Of a stretch of 64,000 nt of DNA, positions 43,448-51,778 are shown in pieces (within the stretch, counting starts at the first letter, position 1; each line of letters starts with the position of its first letter). The notes beneath the pieces are model-generated. The model ran no database searches, had not been told where the DNA came from, and was given only the letters and a program-made list of their open reading frames with translations. The position numbers and the translations under genes are program-made. Location of the stretch: NCBI GenBank assembly GCA_022801595.1, contig JAAWSO010000003.1:124001-188000 (forward strand), read 5' to 3'. Source of the DNA: Clostridiales bacterium. GTDB taxonomy: Bacteria; Bacillota; Clostridia; Oscillospirales; Acutalibacteraceae.

Positions 43448-43959
43448 CCTTCAGTTTCCCCCATTTCTTCCTTTTTATTCCAGGCCAACAGCCGACTAGC
43501 CGTCCGTTGGTTTTGCTCCTGGCTTGCGGATGTTCTCCCAAACAGCATTCGGCTTTTCCACCCCAGGTTATTCCAAATAAAAGCGGTTGCCCCACTAACA
43601 TCCTGTTGGTAAAAGCATTGTTTTATTATTATACAACATTCTGCAAAAAATCAAAAGGGAGCTTGTCCGGCTGGACATGAGCCAGTATCACTCGTTCCAC
43701 CCGCTCTTTTCAGGCAAGAAATTCGGTTCTCTAGGGAGAACAATCAACTCGTTGTCCTCCCTGGGCGTCACAAAAAGGAAGCTTTTGTCGTCTCATTTAT
43801 GGGTTTTATTTTTCTAGAAAAAATGCCAAGAAGAAATTTACCAGAAATCTGGAAATCCCCTTTCTTTCATCTGCGGCAAGTGATATAATGGGGGAGAATA
43901 TACCCTTTCGGGCCTAAAAAAAGACAGGCCTCTTGCCGAATTCCTCTGGAGGTGGAGTA
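43448..43959. other. Intergenic region between divergent yfbR and yfhO
   Basis: No gene is seen in 512 bases. A leftward -10 TATAAT lies near 43632-43637. A hairpin AGGGAGAACAA/TTGTCCTCCCT (about 43734-43766) has no T run. A rightward -10 TATAAT lies near 43882-43887. Confidence 0.5.
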
Positions 43960-46497
43960 TTGGAACAAAAGTTAGAATTTGTCCAAAAGGAGATGGGCTG
44001 GCGGCGTTGGAGCCAAAATTATTATCTCAAAGCGCTGGTGTATGGCATGGCGGTTTCCTTTCTGCTGTTCATCCCGTTCATCCTGTATGACAACGGTTAT
44101 TTTTTATTTTACGGGGATTTTAACGTTCAGCAGGTCCCATTTTACCAAATGTGTCACGACGCCGTGCGCAGCGGGAATATTTTCTGGAGCTGGACCACCG
44201 ACTTAGGCGCCAACTTTATTGGCTCCTATACCTTCTATTTGCTGGGCAGTCCCTTCTTCTGGCTGACCCTTCCTTTCCCCAGTGCCGCTGTCCCCTATCT
44301 AATGGGGCCGTTGTTCATTTTGAAATTCGGCTGCGCTTCCCTCACCGCGTACATCTACTTAAAACGCTACGTGAAAAACCCCCGCAGCGCCTTAATTGGC
44401 GGCATGCTGTACGCCTTTTCCGGGTTTTCCATTTACAATGTTTTTTTCAATCACTTCCATGAGGCGATTGTGATTTTCCCCCTGGTTATCGCTGCCATGG
44501 ACGAGTACATGTACCGCCGCCGCCGGGGGGTGTTCGCTCTGGCCGTGTTCGCTTCCTGTTTCATCAACTACTATTTCTTTGTGGGACAAGTCGTCTTCTG
44601 CATCCTGTATTGGGCCGTCCGCTGCCTGACCCGAAGTTGGAAAATGTCCTTCCAGGCTTTCCTCTGGTTGGCCTTCGAGTCGGTGTTAGGCGTGCTGATG
44701 TCCTGTATTTTGCTGATCCCATCTATCCTTGCTGTGGTGCAGAATCCCCGGGTAGACAACGTGGCCGACGGCTGGAACGCCTTGATTTATGACCGGCCCC
44801 AACGGTACCTGCACATTCTGGAATGCTTCTTTTTCCCCCCGGATATTCCAGCCCAGCCAAACTTCACCCCGGATTCCGAGTCCAAATGGGCCTCCCTAGG
44901 GGCTTGGCTGCCCCTGTTCAGCATGACCGGCGTGATCGCTTTCCTTCAGCGCAAAAAGAAACACTGGCTAAAAGTCCTGCTGGGGCTCCTGTTTCTGTTC
45001 GCTATGGTGCCGATTCTCAATAGCTCCTTTCAAATGTTTAACGCCATGTACTATGCCCGCTGGTTCTACATGCTTACCCTTATGATGATCCTCGCTACGG
45101 TACTGTGTCTGGATTTGGATGGAATCAATTGGAAACGGGCCATTATCTGGACCGGCGTCATTACCCTGGCCATCTGCCTGCCCGTGGGACTGCTGCCCAA
45201 AACCGTGAACCAAGACGGCGTAGAAACCACCACCATCGGCCTGGAAGCCTATCCCACCCGGTTCTGGTCCTATGTGGCCATTTCTATTTTGAGCCTAGCG
45301 CTTCTGGCCATCCTGTTTCACTGGAAACGCTCGCCTCAAAAATTCTATCGTCTCACTATGGGCGGGATCGCCTTGGTATCCGTGGTTTACGGCGCATTTT
45401 TCATCGCTTTAGGAAAAACCCAAGGGGACAATACCCACCAAAAAATTATTCCCTATTCCCTCAATGGCGGCGCGGATTTGGATCTTCCCGATCTGGAAAA
45501 TGTCCGCTCGGATTTCTATAAATCCATGGATAACCAAGCGATGTACTGGCAGATCCCCACGATCCAGGCCTTCCACAGCATCGTGCCCGGCTCCATTATG
45601 GAATTCTATCCCTCCATTGGCGTGACCCGGGATGTGGGCTCCCGCCCGGATGTGAAATATTACGGCCTGCGGGGGCTGACTTCCTGCCGCTGGCTCTTCG
45701 ATTACGCTGGGGACACGAACCACTTTGCCGACGAAACTGGCGCTACCCAAATGCCCGGCTGGGCCTATTATGACACCCAAAATGGCTATGATGTCTGGGA
45801 GAATCAATATTACATTCCCATGGGCTTCAGCTATGACTATTACGTCAGTGAAGCGGAATACAACAGCACCCCGGAAATCAACCGCAACCTGCTGATGCTG
45901 AAAGCCCTGGTACTGAGCGACGAACAGATCGCCAAATACGGGAATTTGCTGGACTCCCTGTCCAATTCCCAATACATCACCTACACGGAACAGGAATATT
46001 TCAACGACTGCACCGCTCGGAAAAGCATGAGCTCCTCGGATTTCTCCCGGGATAACCGAGGCTTCACCGCTCATTTCACGGCGGATAAAGAGCGCCTGGT
46101 CTTTTTCAGCGTACCCTATGAGGATGGCTGGACCGCCACTGTCAACGGAGAACCTGCGGAAATTGAAAAGGTGAACGTGGGCTTTATGGCGGTTAAGGTA
46201 CCGGCCGGCACTTCGGAAATCCGTTTCAACTATTACACCCCCGGCCTGAATGTGGGAATTGCCACCACGGCTGGCGGCGTCGGGGTATTCTTCTTGTACG
46301 TATTTGGAATGGGCTATTGGGATAAACGCCAAGCCAAAGCTATGGGATTGGCCCGGTTGCCGGTGGACAACGGCATAGTCAGCGACTTTGCGCCGAAATT
46401 GTGTGAGCAGCTGAAACCAGAAGGGAAATCCTCCAAACGCAAACCGCGTCGCTTCCAGATTAAATCCCGTTCCCAAGACAACCCAAACCAAACATAA
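43960..46497 (+). CDS. yfhO: YfhO-family multi-pass membrane protein
   Basis: About 845 residues with 11-13 membrane helices in the first 500, then a large extracytoplasmic beta-rich region and a final helix (GIATTAGGVGVFFLYVFGMGY). It has the GT-C-like layout and signature of YfhO: FYGDFNVQQVPFYQM, GGMLYAFSGF, and the late FFSVPYEDGWTATVNGEP. In Bacillus YfhO transfers sugar from a lipid carrier to lipoteichoic acid. The start is TTG 43960, five bases after GGAGGTGG. It is followed by csbB 55 bp later, the same pairing as in Bacillus. Confidence 0.92.
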   Translation: MEQKLEFVQKEMGWRRWSQNYYLKALVYGMAVSFLLFIPFILYDNGYFLFYGDFNVQQVPFYQMCHDAVRSGNIFWSWTTDLGANFIGSYTFYLLGSPFFWLTLPFPSAAVPYLMGPLFILKFGCASLTAYIYLKRYVKNPRSALIGGMLYAFSGFSIYNVFFNHFHEAIVIFPLVIAAMDEYMYRRRRGVFALAVFASCFINYYFFVGQVVFCILYWAVRCLTRSWKMSFQAFLWLAFESVLGVLMSCILLIPSILAVVQNPRVDNVADGWNALIYDRPQRYLHILECFFFPPDIPAQPNFTPDSESKWASLGAWLPLFSMTGVIAFLQRKKKHWLKVLLGLLFLFAMVPILNSSFQMFNAMYYARWFYMLTLMMILATVLCLDLDGINWKRAIIWTGVITLAICLPVGLLPKTVNQDGVETTTIGLEAYPTRFWSYVAISILSLALLAILFHWKRSPQKFYRLTMGGIALVSVVYGAFFIALGKTQGDNTHQKIIPYSLNGGADLDLPDLENVRSDFYKSMDNQAMYWQIPTIQAFHSIVPGSIMEFYPSIGVTRDVGSRPDVKYYGLRGLTSCRWLFDYAGDTNHFADETGATQMPGWAYYDTQNGYDVWENQYYIPMGFSYDYYVSEAEYNSTPEINRNLLMLKALVLSDEQIAKYGNLLDSLSNSQYITYTEQEYFNDCTARKSMSSSDFSRDNRGFTAHFTADKERLVFFSVPYEDGWTATVNGEPAEIEKVNVGFMAVKVPAGTSEIRFNYYTPGLNVGIATTAGGVGVFFLYVFGMGYWDKRQAKAMGLARLPVDNGIVSDFAPKLCEQLKPEGKSSKRKPRRFQIKSRSQDNPNQT

Positions 46498-46552
46498 CCT
46501 GCCGGGCTTACCGAAATCCCGGATTCCCTTTTTGCTACATTAGGAGGTATTT

Positions 46553-47497
46553 ATGCCAATTGTTTATCTTGTCATCCCCTGCTACAACGAAGAAGCCGTT
46601 CTCCCGGAAACCATCAAGCAGCTTATCCACAAACTGGACGCCATGATCGCCAAAGGCCTGGTCGACCAGCAAAGCCGGATTTTATTTGTAGACGACGGCA
46701 GCAAAGATAAAACCTGGGAGATGATCCGCCGGTCCCATGAGGAAAATAAACAAATTATAGGCGTAAAATTAGCGCATAACCGAGGCCACCAAAACGCTCT
46801 GTTAGCCGGCCTGATGACTGCTATGGAATACGCTGACTGCGCCATCAGCCTGGATGCTGATTTGCAGGATGACATTGAGGTTTTAGACCAATTTGTGGAG
46901 AAATTCCAGGATGGCTGCGATGTGGTGTATGGCGTGCGCAACAAACGGGATACGGATAGCGCCTTCAAACGAGGAACCGCCCAGGGGTTTTATAAACTCA
47001 TGAAAATACTGGGGGTGGACGTGGTTTATAACCACGCCGATTACCGGCTGATGAGCAAACGGGCGCTGGAAGCCCTGAGCGAATACAAGGAAACCAACCT
47101 GTTCCTGCGGGGGATCATCCCTTTGATCGGCTACCGCAGCGATTACGTTTATTATGACCGCCACGAACGATTTGCCGGGGAATCCAAATACCCTCTCAAA
47201 AAGATGATTTCCTTTGCCCTGGACGGTATTTCCTCCTTCAGCGTCAAACCTTTGAAGATTATCTCTAACCTGGGCATTTTCATTTCCATCCTCAGCATAG
47301 CCGGTTTGCTGTATGCCTTAATTTCCTATCTGACCAACCAAACCGTCGCCGGATGGACTGCGATTGTGGCCTCCATCTGGCTGTTGGGCGGCCTTCAAAT
47401 GCTGTGTATCGGCGTAGTGGGCGGATACATCGGAAAAGTGTACAACGAAGTAAAAGCGCGTCCTCGGTTTAGAATTGAAGAATTTCTAAAAAAATAA
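46553..47497 (+). CDS. csbB: CsbB-type polyprenyl-phosphate sugar transferase (GT2)
   Basis: 314 residues. N-terminal GT2 domain with VIPCYNEEAVLPETI, FVDDGSKDKTW, LAHNRGHQNALLAGL and the metal-binding SLDADLQDD. Two C-terminal membrane helices (IFISILSIAGLLYALISY and IWLLGGLQMLCIGVVGGYIG) anchor it. It loads a sugar, probably N-acetylglucosamine as in Bacillus, onto undecaprenyl phosphate for flipping by a GtrA/GtcA protein and use by YfhO. ATG 46553 follows TAGGAGG. Confidence 0.93.
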   Translation: MPIVYLVIPCYNEEAVLPETIKQLIHKLDAMIAKGLVDQQSRILFVDDGSKDKTWEMIRRSHEENKQIIGVKLAHNRGHQNALLAGLMTAMEYADCAISLDADLQDDIEVLDQFVEKFQDGCDVVYGVRNKRDTDSAFKRGTAQGFYKLMKILGVDVVYNHADYRLMSKRALEALSEYKETNLFLRGIIPLIGYRSDYVYYDRHERFAGESKYPLKKMISFALDGISSFSVKPLKIISNLGIFISILSIAGLLYALISYLTNQTVAGWTAIVASIWLLGGLQMLCIGVVGGYIGKVYNEVKARPRFRIEEFLKK

Positions 47498-47712
47498 TCC
47501 CAACCCCATGCTCAGGTATAAATCCGCCTGGTTTTTCCTATCCTTTCTAGAAGAATCTCTTGAATTTCTTTCAGGCCCCTTGCGTTTGGCCATGATTTTG
47601 TGCTATTATAAAATGTACGAATTTCTGAATCCCTTTCAATTTTATTTGGACCAAGAATCCCTGGCACTGTTTGGGAATATCCGCTCCAGGGAGTTAAAAT
47701 GGAGATTATTGT

Positions 47713-48771
47713 ATGAAGAAAAAGTCACAACCCTCTTTTTGTAAATCTCTGAGAAGCAAGCTTCTTCCTTTGCTTCTTTCCACTTTGCTGGTTTGCTCTC
47801 TGTGCGGGTCGTCAGCTTTTGCTATGGAAGGTGGAGAAGCTGGAATTACCCCAGATCCTCCGACGGATATCGTGAACCCCACCCCAGACCCGGAACCACA
47901 GCCCGACCCAGAGCCGCCAGCGGAATCCAGTAACACACCCAGCTCCACCCCCAGCAGTTCCAGTTCATCGGAATCCTCCAGCAGCTCTGGGGAAAGCTCC
48001 TCCGCAAACAGCAGCTCCTCCCAACCCTCTTCAGGCTCCGATTGGAACAGTAAAAATCCCAGTTCCGCTTCGTCCCGCCCAAGCTGGAATGGAAATACCT
48101 CCAGCAGCAAAACCAGCTATGCCGACCCTGACCCAAACGAGAGTTACGTGGAGTACATTCCACCCAAAAACAACGGAAATGACAACAATGGCCACACCAC
48201 CAGTGCGCAAAATCCGGTAGCCATTGCTCCGGACGACGATACGGAAATTCTTTCCTCCCAAAACTGGCAAGAGTTGCTGAGTGTGGATTCCAAGACGTCG
48301 TCATCCACAGAGTCCGCCTCTTCTTCCTTGACTCCCATGGGGGGTATTTTCGGAAAAAATAACAATACGGGAGGAGGCGGAACCTCCATTGTCCTGATTC
48401 TGGGCATTGTCATGCTGGTGCTTGGAGCAGGGGGCGTAGGTTTCTTCATCTACTCCCAATTCATTTATAAGCGGCGGAAAGGGGCCGACTCTGCCGAAGA
48501 TTACGAGAATAGCTACCTAGACTACGGGGATGAGGACGACGGCTATGGCGGCTACGACGAGCATCCATATCCGCCCAATTATCGGGCGAAGGGAGATACT
48601 GCGCCTTTGCAGTTTGAGAAAACAGATCGGGATATCAGCTCCTTCTCCGATCCTACTATGAAGCCGGCTAACCCAATCCAGCCTCCTCCAGCGGAACCGC
48701 CAGCCCAATCATCCAGACGGGTGGAAGACATTGACTGGGATCAATTTTTTAAAGATAACCGGAAAAAATAA
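47713..48771 (+). CDS. Ser/Pro-rich membrane-anchored surface protein
   Basis: 352 residues with no named family. Signal peptide (LLPLLLSTLLVCSLCGSSAFA), then a long disordered Pro/Asp and Ser/Thr-rich stretch (about 45-190), a linker with GGG, one membrane helix (SIVLILGIVMLVLGAGGVGFFIYS, about 224-250), and an acidic, Tyr-rich cytoplasmic tail ending VEDIDWDQFFKDNRKK. The topology suggests a surface sensor or wall-spanning stalk. The start is ATG 47713; its ribosome site is weak (GGGAGTTAAAATGGAG upstream). Confidence 0.7.
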   Translation: MKKKSQPSFCKSLRSKLLPLLLSTLLVCSLCGSSAFAMEGGEAGITPDPPTDIVNPTPDPEPQPDPEPPAESSNTPSSTPSSSSSSESSSSSGESSSANSSSSQPSSGSDWNSKNPSSASSRPSWNGNTSSSKTSYADPDPNESYVEYIPPKNNGNDNNGHTTSAQNPVAIAPDDDTEILSSQNWQELLSVDSKTSSSTESASSSLTPMGGIFGKNNNTGGGGTSIVLILGIVMLVLGAGGVGFFIYSQFIYKRRKGADSAEDYENSYLDYGDEDDGYGGYDEHPYPPNYRAKGDTAPLQFEKTDRDISSFSDPTMKPANPIQPPPAEPPAQSSRRVEDIDWDQFFKDNRKK

Positions 48772-48794
48772 AATTTCTCACGCGGGAAATTTAG

Positions 48795-48835
48795 AAACAG
48801 CGCCATTCACAGGTTTGTGAAAGAGCGCTGTTTTT
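48795..48835 (+). terminator. Terminator of the Ser-rich protein gene
   Basis: Stem AACAGCGC/GCGCTGTT with an inner TTCACA/TGTGAA stem, then TTTTT. Confidence 0.88.
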
Positions 48836-48923
48836 GTGGAAACTTCCTGGGTTCCCGAGAAAAACCTCCAGACAATCTTTCCCAAAACCCGGCTGGATCG
48901 CTCTGATTTTATCCTCGATCGGA

Positions 48924-48953
48924 TTGACAAAACCGCATGACCTAGTGTACAAT
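48924..48953 (+). promoter_or_regulatory. Promoter of tRNA-Arg
   Basis: -35 TTGACA (48924-48929), 18-base spacer, -10 TACAAT (48948-48953), 13 bases before the tRNA. Confidence 0.82.
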
Positions 48954-48965
48954 GGTGAAGTATTC

Positions 48966-49042
48966 GCGCTTGTAACTCAGCTGGATAGAGTGCGTCCCTC
49001 CTAAGGACGAAGCCGGGGGTTCAAATCCCTTCAAGCGCGCCA
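48966..49042 (+). tRNA. tRNA-Arg (anticodon CCT)
   Basis: 77 bases. Acceptor GCGCTTG/CAAGCGC, anticodon arm CGTCC-CTCCTAA-GGACG, T arm GGGGGTTCAAATCCCT with a mismatch, encoded GCCA. Its 3' end runs straight into a fragment of repeat family B. Confidence 0.95.
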
Positions 49043-49164
49043 CACCTGAGGTGAGCAAATCGCGCACCACAGTTCTGTTCTAGTTTTCGATTTACTGCCC
49101 GCACCGAAGCTGATATCTTTTTTGTCGACGCTTCCCCAAACCGGTCATGTCTGCACACAGCCTT

Positions 49165-49199
49165 ACGCACTTCACAGCCGGTGAGGTGTGTTTGTTTTT
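49165..49199 (+). terminator. Terminator, probably of tRNA-Arg
   Basis: The 11-base stem ACGCACTTCAC/GTGAGGTGTGT is followed by TTGTTTTT. Its left arm is almost the same as that of the terminator at 49353. Confidence 0.75.
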
Positions 49200-49352
49200 C
49201 ATCTCATCTTTCCGTGGAAACCCCGCTTACCTTACCATATGAGATCTTTGCCGCAGCACATATCCCTTGTTTCCGGTTTTGAGAAAGAAGGGCTGCTTCG
49301 ACATATAGGAGCAGGAGGAACCAGCCTTTCTTTTTCCAGTGAGCAATGCCCC

Positions 49353-49391
49353 AAAACCTGCACTTCACAGATGTGAAGTGCGTTTTGTTTT
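49353..49391. terminator. Strong terminator, either direction
   Basis: Perfect stem GCACTTCAC/GTGAAGTGC flanked by AAAAC and GTTTTGTTTT. Confidence 0.8.
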
Positions 49392-49476
49392 CCGCTTCGG
49401 ATTTTTTCGGCCAGTGTTTCCTCCATTTCCCTAATTGCCCAGGGCCTCATGGCCCGCCGGACAAAGGAGGTATTTT

Positions 49477-50505
49477 TTGAACCGTTACCCCGAACCACCC
49501 CCGCCGTTGACCCCACAGAATTTATCCCCTCAGTTCCTATTTTTCCGGGACGGCCGACGGGATCTCCGGCATACGGCCAATCCCCTTGGTTTTATGCTGC
49601 TGCTCATCGCCATCTCGTTTACCTTTCTGCCTCGGGCCTTTTCCTCACTGTTGGCCTTGATTGGCTATCGAGGTTCTTTGGCTTACAGTAATTTTGGAAA
49701 TATTGAACCAACGGTGTACTATTTGATCCAGGGTTGCCAATTCGCCCTAAGTATTTTGGCGCCCTGCCTAGTCTATCTGCTGATTTATCGTCCTGCCGCT
49801 GCCAAAATCGTTCCCTCTCAACGGGTGAATCCGCTGGTTTTTCTCTCCCTAACCTTTATCGGCCTGGGGCTGTCCCTTTTCTCCAACCTGCCTTCCCAGG
49901 CATTTGTAGAGCGGTTTTCGGATCTGTTCTCCTGGGATATTGCTTCTGAGCAAGCAATATCCTCCGCCATGCCGCCTTTGGCCATCGGATTGTTTCTTAT
50001 CCGTCACGCGATTTTCCCCGCATTCTTTGAGGAATTTATTTTCCGTGGAATCGTTCTGGGACAGCTCAGACGATTTGGCGAAGGATTTGCGATCTTTACC
50101 AGCGCTTTATTGTTTGGCATGTTTCACGGCAACCTACCCCAAATCCCCTTTGCTTTTCTGGTCGGTTTAGTGTTGGGTTATCTTCTGGTGAAAACCAATA
50201 ATATTTGGCTGACCGCCGCTGTCCACTTCCTCAATAACCTGATTGCAATTCTGCCGGAGTTTTTAGGCCCGTTTCTTTCCTCTGACCAGATCAACCTGAT
50301 TAACGCCATCCTTTTTCCACTGGTCTTTGTATTTGCAGTAGGAGGGCTGATTTATCTCTTTTTCTGTCATCGCCACTTTTACCGGCTCCGGTTTCCCATC
50401 CATCCCTTGCCCTTGGGAATCCGGTTAGGCGCCTTTTTCTCCAGCATTGGGATTATCCTCCTTCTTCTCATGAACATCGGGGAAACCATTTGGAGGGCCA
50501 TATGA
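49477..50505 (+). CDS. CPBP-family intramembrane metalloprotease
   Basis: About 342 residues, seven or more membrane helices. The ABI/CPBP motifs are EEFIFRG near 190 (EExxxR), FGMFHGN with the metal His, and HFLNNLIA with the last His/Asn. Such proteases process prenylated or signal-type peptides. An N-terminal Pro-rich tail precedes the first helix. The start is TTG 49477, eight bases after AAAGGAGG; longer forms lack a site. It overlaps tadA by four bases (ATGA). Confidence 0.9.
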   Translation: MNRYPEPPPPLTPQNLSPQFLFFRDGRRDLRHTANPLGFMLLLIAISFTFLPRAFSSLLALIGYRGSLAYSNFGNIEPTVYYLIQGCQFALSILAPCLVYLLIYRPAAAKIVPSQRVNPLVFLSLTFIGLGLSLFSNLPSQAFVERFSDLFSWDIASEQAISSAMPPLAIGLFLIRHAIFPAFFEEFIFRGIVLGQLRRFGEGFAIFTSALLFGMFHGNLPQIPFAFLVGLVLGYLLVKTNNIWLTAAVHFLNNLIAILPEFLGPFLSSDQINLINAILFPLVFVFAVGGLIYLFFCHRHFYRLRFPIHPLPLGIRLGAFFSSIGIILLLLMNIGETIWRAI

Positions 50506-51032
50506 CGGCGGCGGAAGGCTTCATGGCGCAAGCTTTGGAGCTGGCCAAAGAAGCCTTTGCGCAGGGAGAAGTCCCAGTAGGGGCCGTCGTGGTCAAGGAT
50601 GGACAGGTCATCGCTACTGGCCGGAACCGCCGGGAAGAAAACAAAAACGCCCTGTGCCATGCGGAAATCGAAGCCATCCACAACGCTTGCCAGGTCTTGA
50701 GAGGCTGGCGGCTATGGCAGTGTGAGCTGTATGTGACCCTAGAGCCTTGCCCGATGTGCGCGGGAGCGATTGTCAACGCCCGAATCCCCCAGGTGTTTTT
50801 TGGCGCGAAGGACGATAAAAACGGCGCCTGCGGGTCCGTACTGGATCTATGTAAACTGCCGTATAACTATCGCCCCCAGGTCACGCATGGAATTTTAGAA
50901 GCGGAGTGCGCGGCTCTGTTGTCCCAATTTTTCGCAGCGCTCCGGCAGCGCCGAGCCAACACCCGGATTTTTCCTAAAAATACAGTTTCGACACAAAACG
51001 CAGACCATCCAATCCAACCTCTTGAAAAATAG
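50502..51032 (+). CDS. tadA: tRNA-specific adenosine deaminase TadA
   Basis: About 176 residues. Converts A34 to inosine in tRNA-Arg(ACG). Zinc deaminase signature: HAEIEAI with catalytic Glu, and PCPMCAGA. GEVPVGAVVV and FFGAKDDKNGACGSV are typical. ATG 50502 overlaps the protease stop and follows GGAGGG; it is translationally coupled. The C-terminal 20 residues past RQRR are unconserved. Confidence 0.96.
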   Translation: MTAAEGFMAQALELAKEAFAQGEVPVGAVVVKDGQVIATGRNRREENKNALCHAEIEAIHNACQVLRGWRLWQCELYVTLEPCPMCAGAIVNARIPQVFFGAKDDKNGACGSVLDLCKLPYNYRPQVTHGILEAECAALLSQFFAALRQRRANTRIFPKNTVSTQNADHPIQPLEK

Positions 51033-51052
51033 AAAAACGACAAAGAAAGCGG

Positions 51053-51090
51053 AAAAAGCACACGGAGAACGGAGTCTCTGTGTGCTTTTT
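51053..51090 (+). terminator. Terminator of tadA, CRCACGGAG family
   Basis: Stem AAAAAGCACACGGAGA/TCTCTGTGTGCTTTTT. Confidence 0.92.
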
Positions 51091-51095
51091 CTTTG

Positions 51096-51190
51096 GAGCC
51101 TATTGGATTTTATTTGTTTGGTTACGACAAATCCGAGCGTGACACCAATGTTTCAAGTTTTCATCTAGCAAAGCGAGGGACGATACTCGT
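51096..51190 (+). repeat. Dispersed repeat family A, copy 5
   Basis: It contains the core GAGCGTGACACCAATGTTTC and CATCTAGCAAAGCGAGGGAC. As at dusB, it directly follows a CRCACGGAG terminator. Confidence 0.75.
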
Positions 51191-51197
51191 TGGCTGG

Positions 51198-51719
51198 CTA
51201 GTAGCCTTCGGCTGCGCCGAGCAAAACAATGTTTCCCGTCGCCAGCGTCTTTGGCACATCGATCACCCGTTGGTTGGTACTGCCGCGAAACAGCAGGGTC
51301 AAATCTTTTTTCTCCTGTACAAACCGGCCGTCAATCAGCACATCAGTCTGCGCCAGCAATGCGTCCACGTCTGGGTCTTGTTTTTCCTGTAATTCCTCCC
51401 AGGTATAGCCAGTAAAGACCGTCACGTCCAGCTTTGGGGAAGCTACACGGAGTTCCTGGGCCAATTTTGCCAAGGGAGCTGGCTGACAAAACGGTTCCCC
51501 ACCGCTAAACGTCACCCCTTTCAACATGGGGTTTTCTAAGATTTCCTCCAGCAATCTTTGAATTGTAACCTCTTTTCCTCCCCCAAAGTCATGGGTATCG
51601 GGATTGTGGCAGCCCGGACAAGCATGGGGACAGCCTTGAGTAAAAATAGCGTAGCGCATTCCTTTCCCGTCTACGATGGATTCGTCCATCACGCCGCTGA
51701 TCCGAATCGTATCGTTCAT
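51198..51719 (-). CDS. nrdG: Anaerobic ribonucleotide reductase activating protein NrdG
   Basis: 173-residue radical SAM enzyme that makes the glycyl radical on NrdD. The cluster motif is CPHACPGC (C-x3-C-x2-C), with FTQG before it and GGGKEVTIQRLLEEI and VTFSGGEPFCQ after it. ATG 51719 follows TAGGAGGAAC. It lies 59 bp after nrdD, behind an intercistronic hairpin. Confidence 0.96.
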   Translation of the reverse strand: MNDTIRISGVMDESIVDGKGMRYAIFTQGCPHACPGCHNPDTHDFGGGKEVTIQRLLEEILENPMLKGVTFSGGEPFCQPAPLAKLAQELRVASPKLDVTVFTGYTWEELQEKQDPDVDALLAQTDVLIDGRFVQEKKDLTLLFRGSTNQRVIDVPKTLATGNIVLLGAAEGY

Positions 51720-51740
51720 GATTGTTCCTCCTATCGTAAG

Positions 51741-51768
51741 AAAAAGGACAGACTCCCGGCCTGCCCTT
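51741..51768 (-). terminator. Intercistronic hairpin between nrdD and nrdG
   Basis: Leftward stem AAGGGCAG/CTGTCCTT with a 9-base loop and TTTTTC tail. It may partially terminate transcription and keep nrdG expression below nrdD. Confidence 0.65.
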
Positions 51769-51778
51769 GTGATTGTTC

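Larger units (their letters stand above)
49043..49476. other. Gene-free stretch with two similar terminators and a hairpin between them
   Basis: It holds a repeat B fragment (to 49068), a terminator at 49165-49199, an inverted repeat AAAGAAGGGCTG/CAGCCTTTCTTT at about 49285-49334, and a bidirectional terminator at 49353-49391. No gene is seen. A small RNA between the terminators is possible but unproven. Confidence 0.45.

Noticed and set aside
45409..46491. 360-codon minus-strand frame opposite yfhO
   Set aside because: Antisense shadow of yfhO without start signals.
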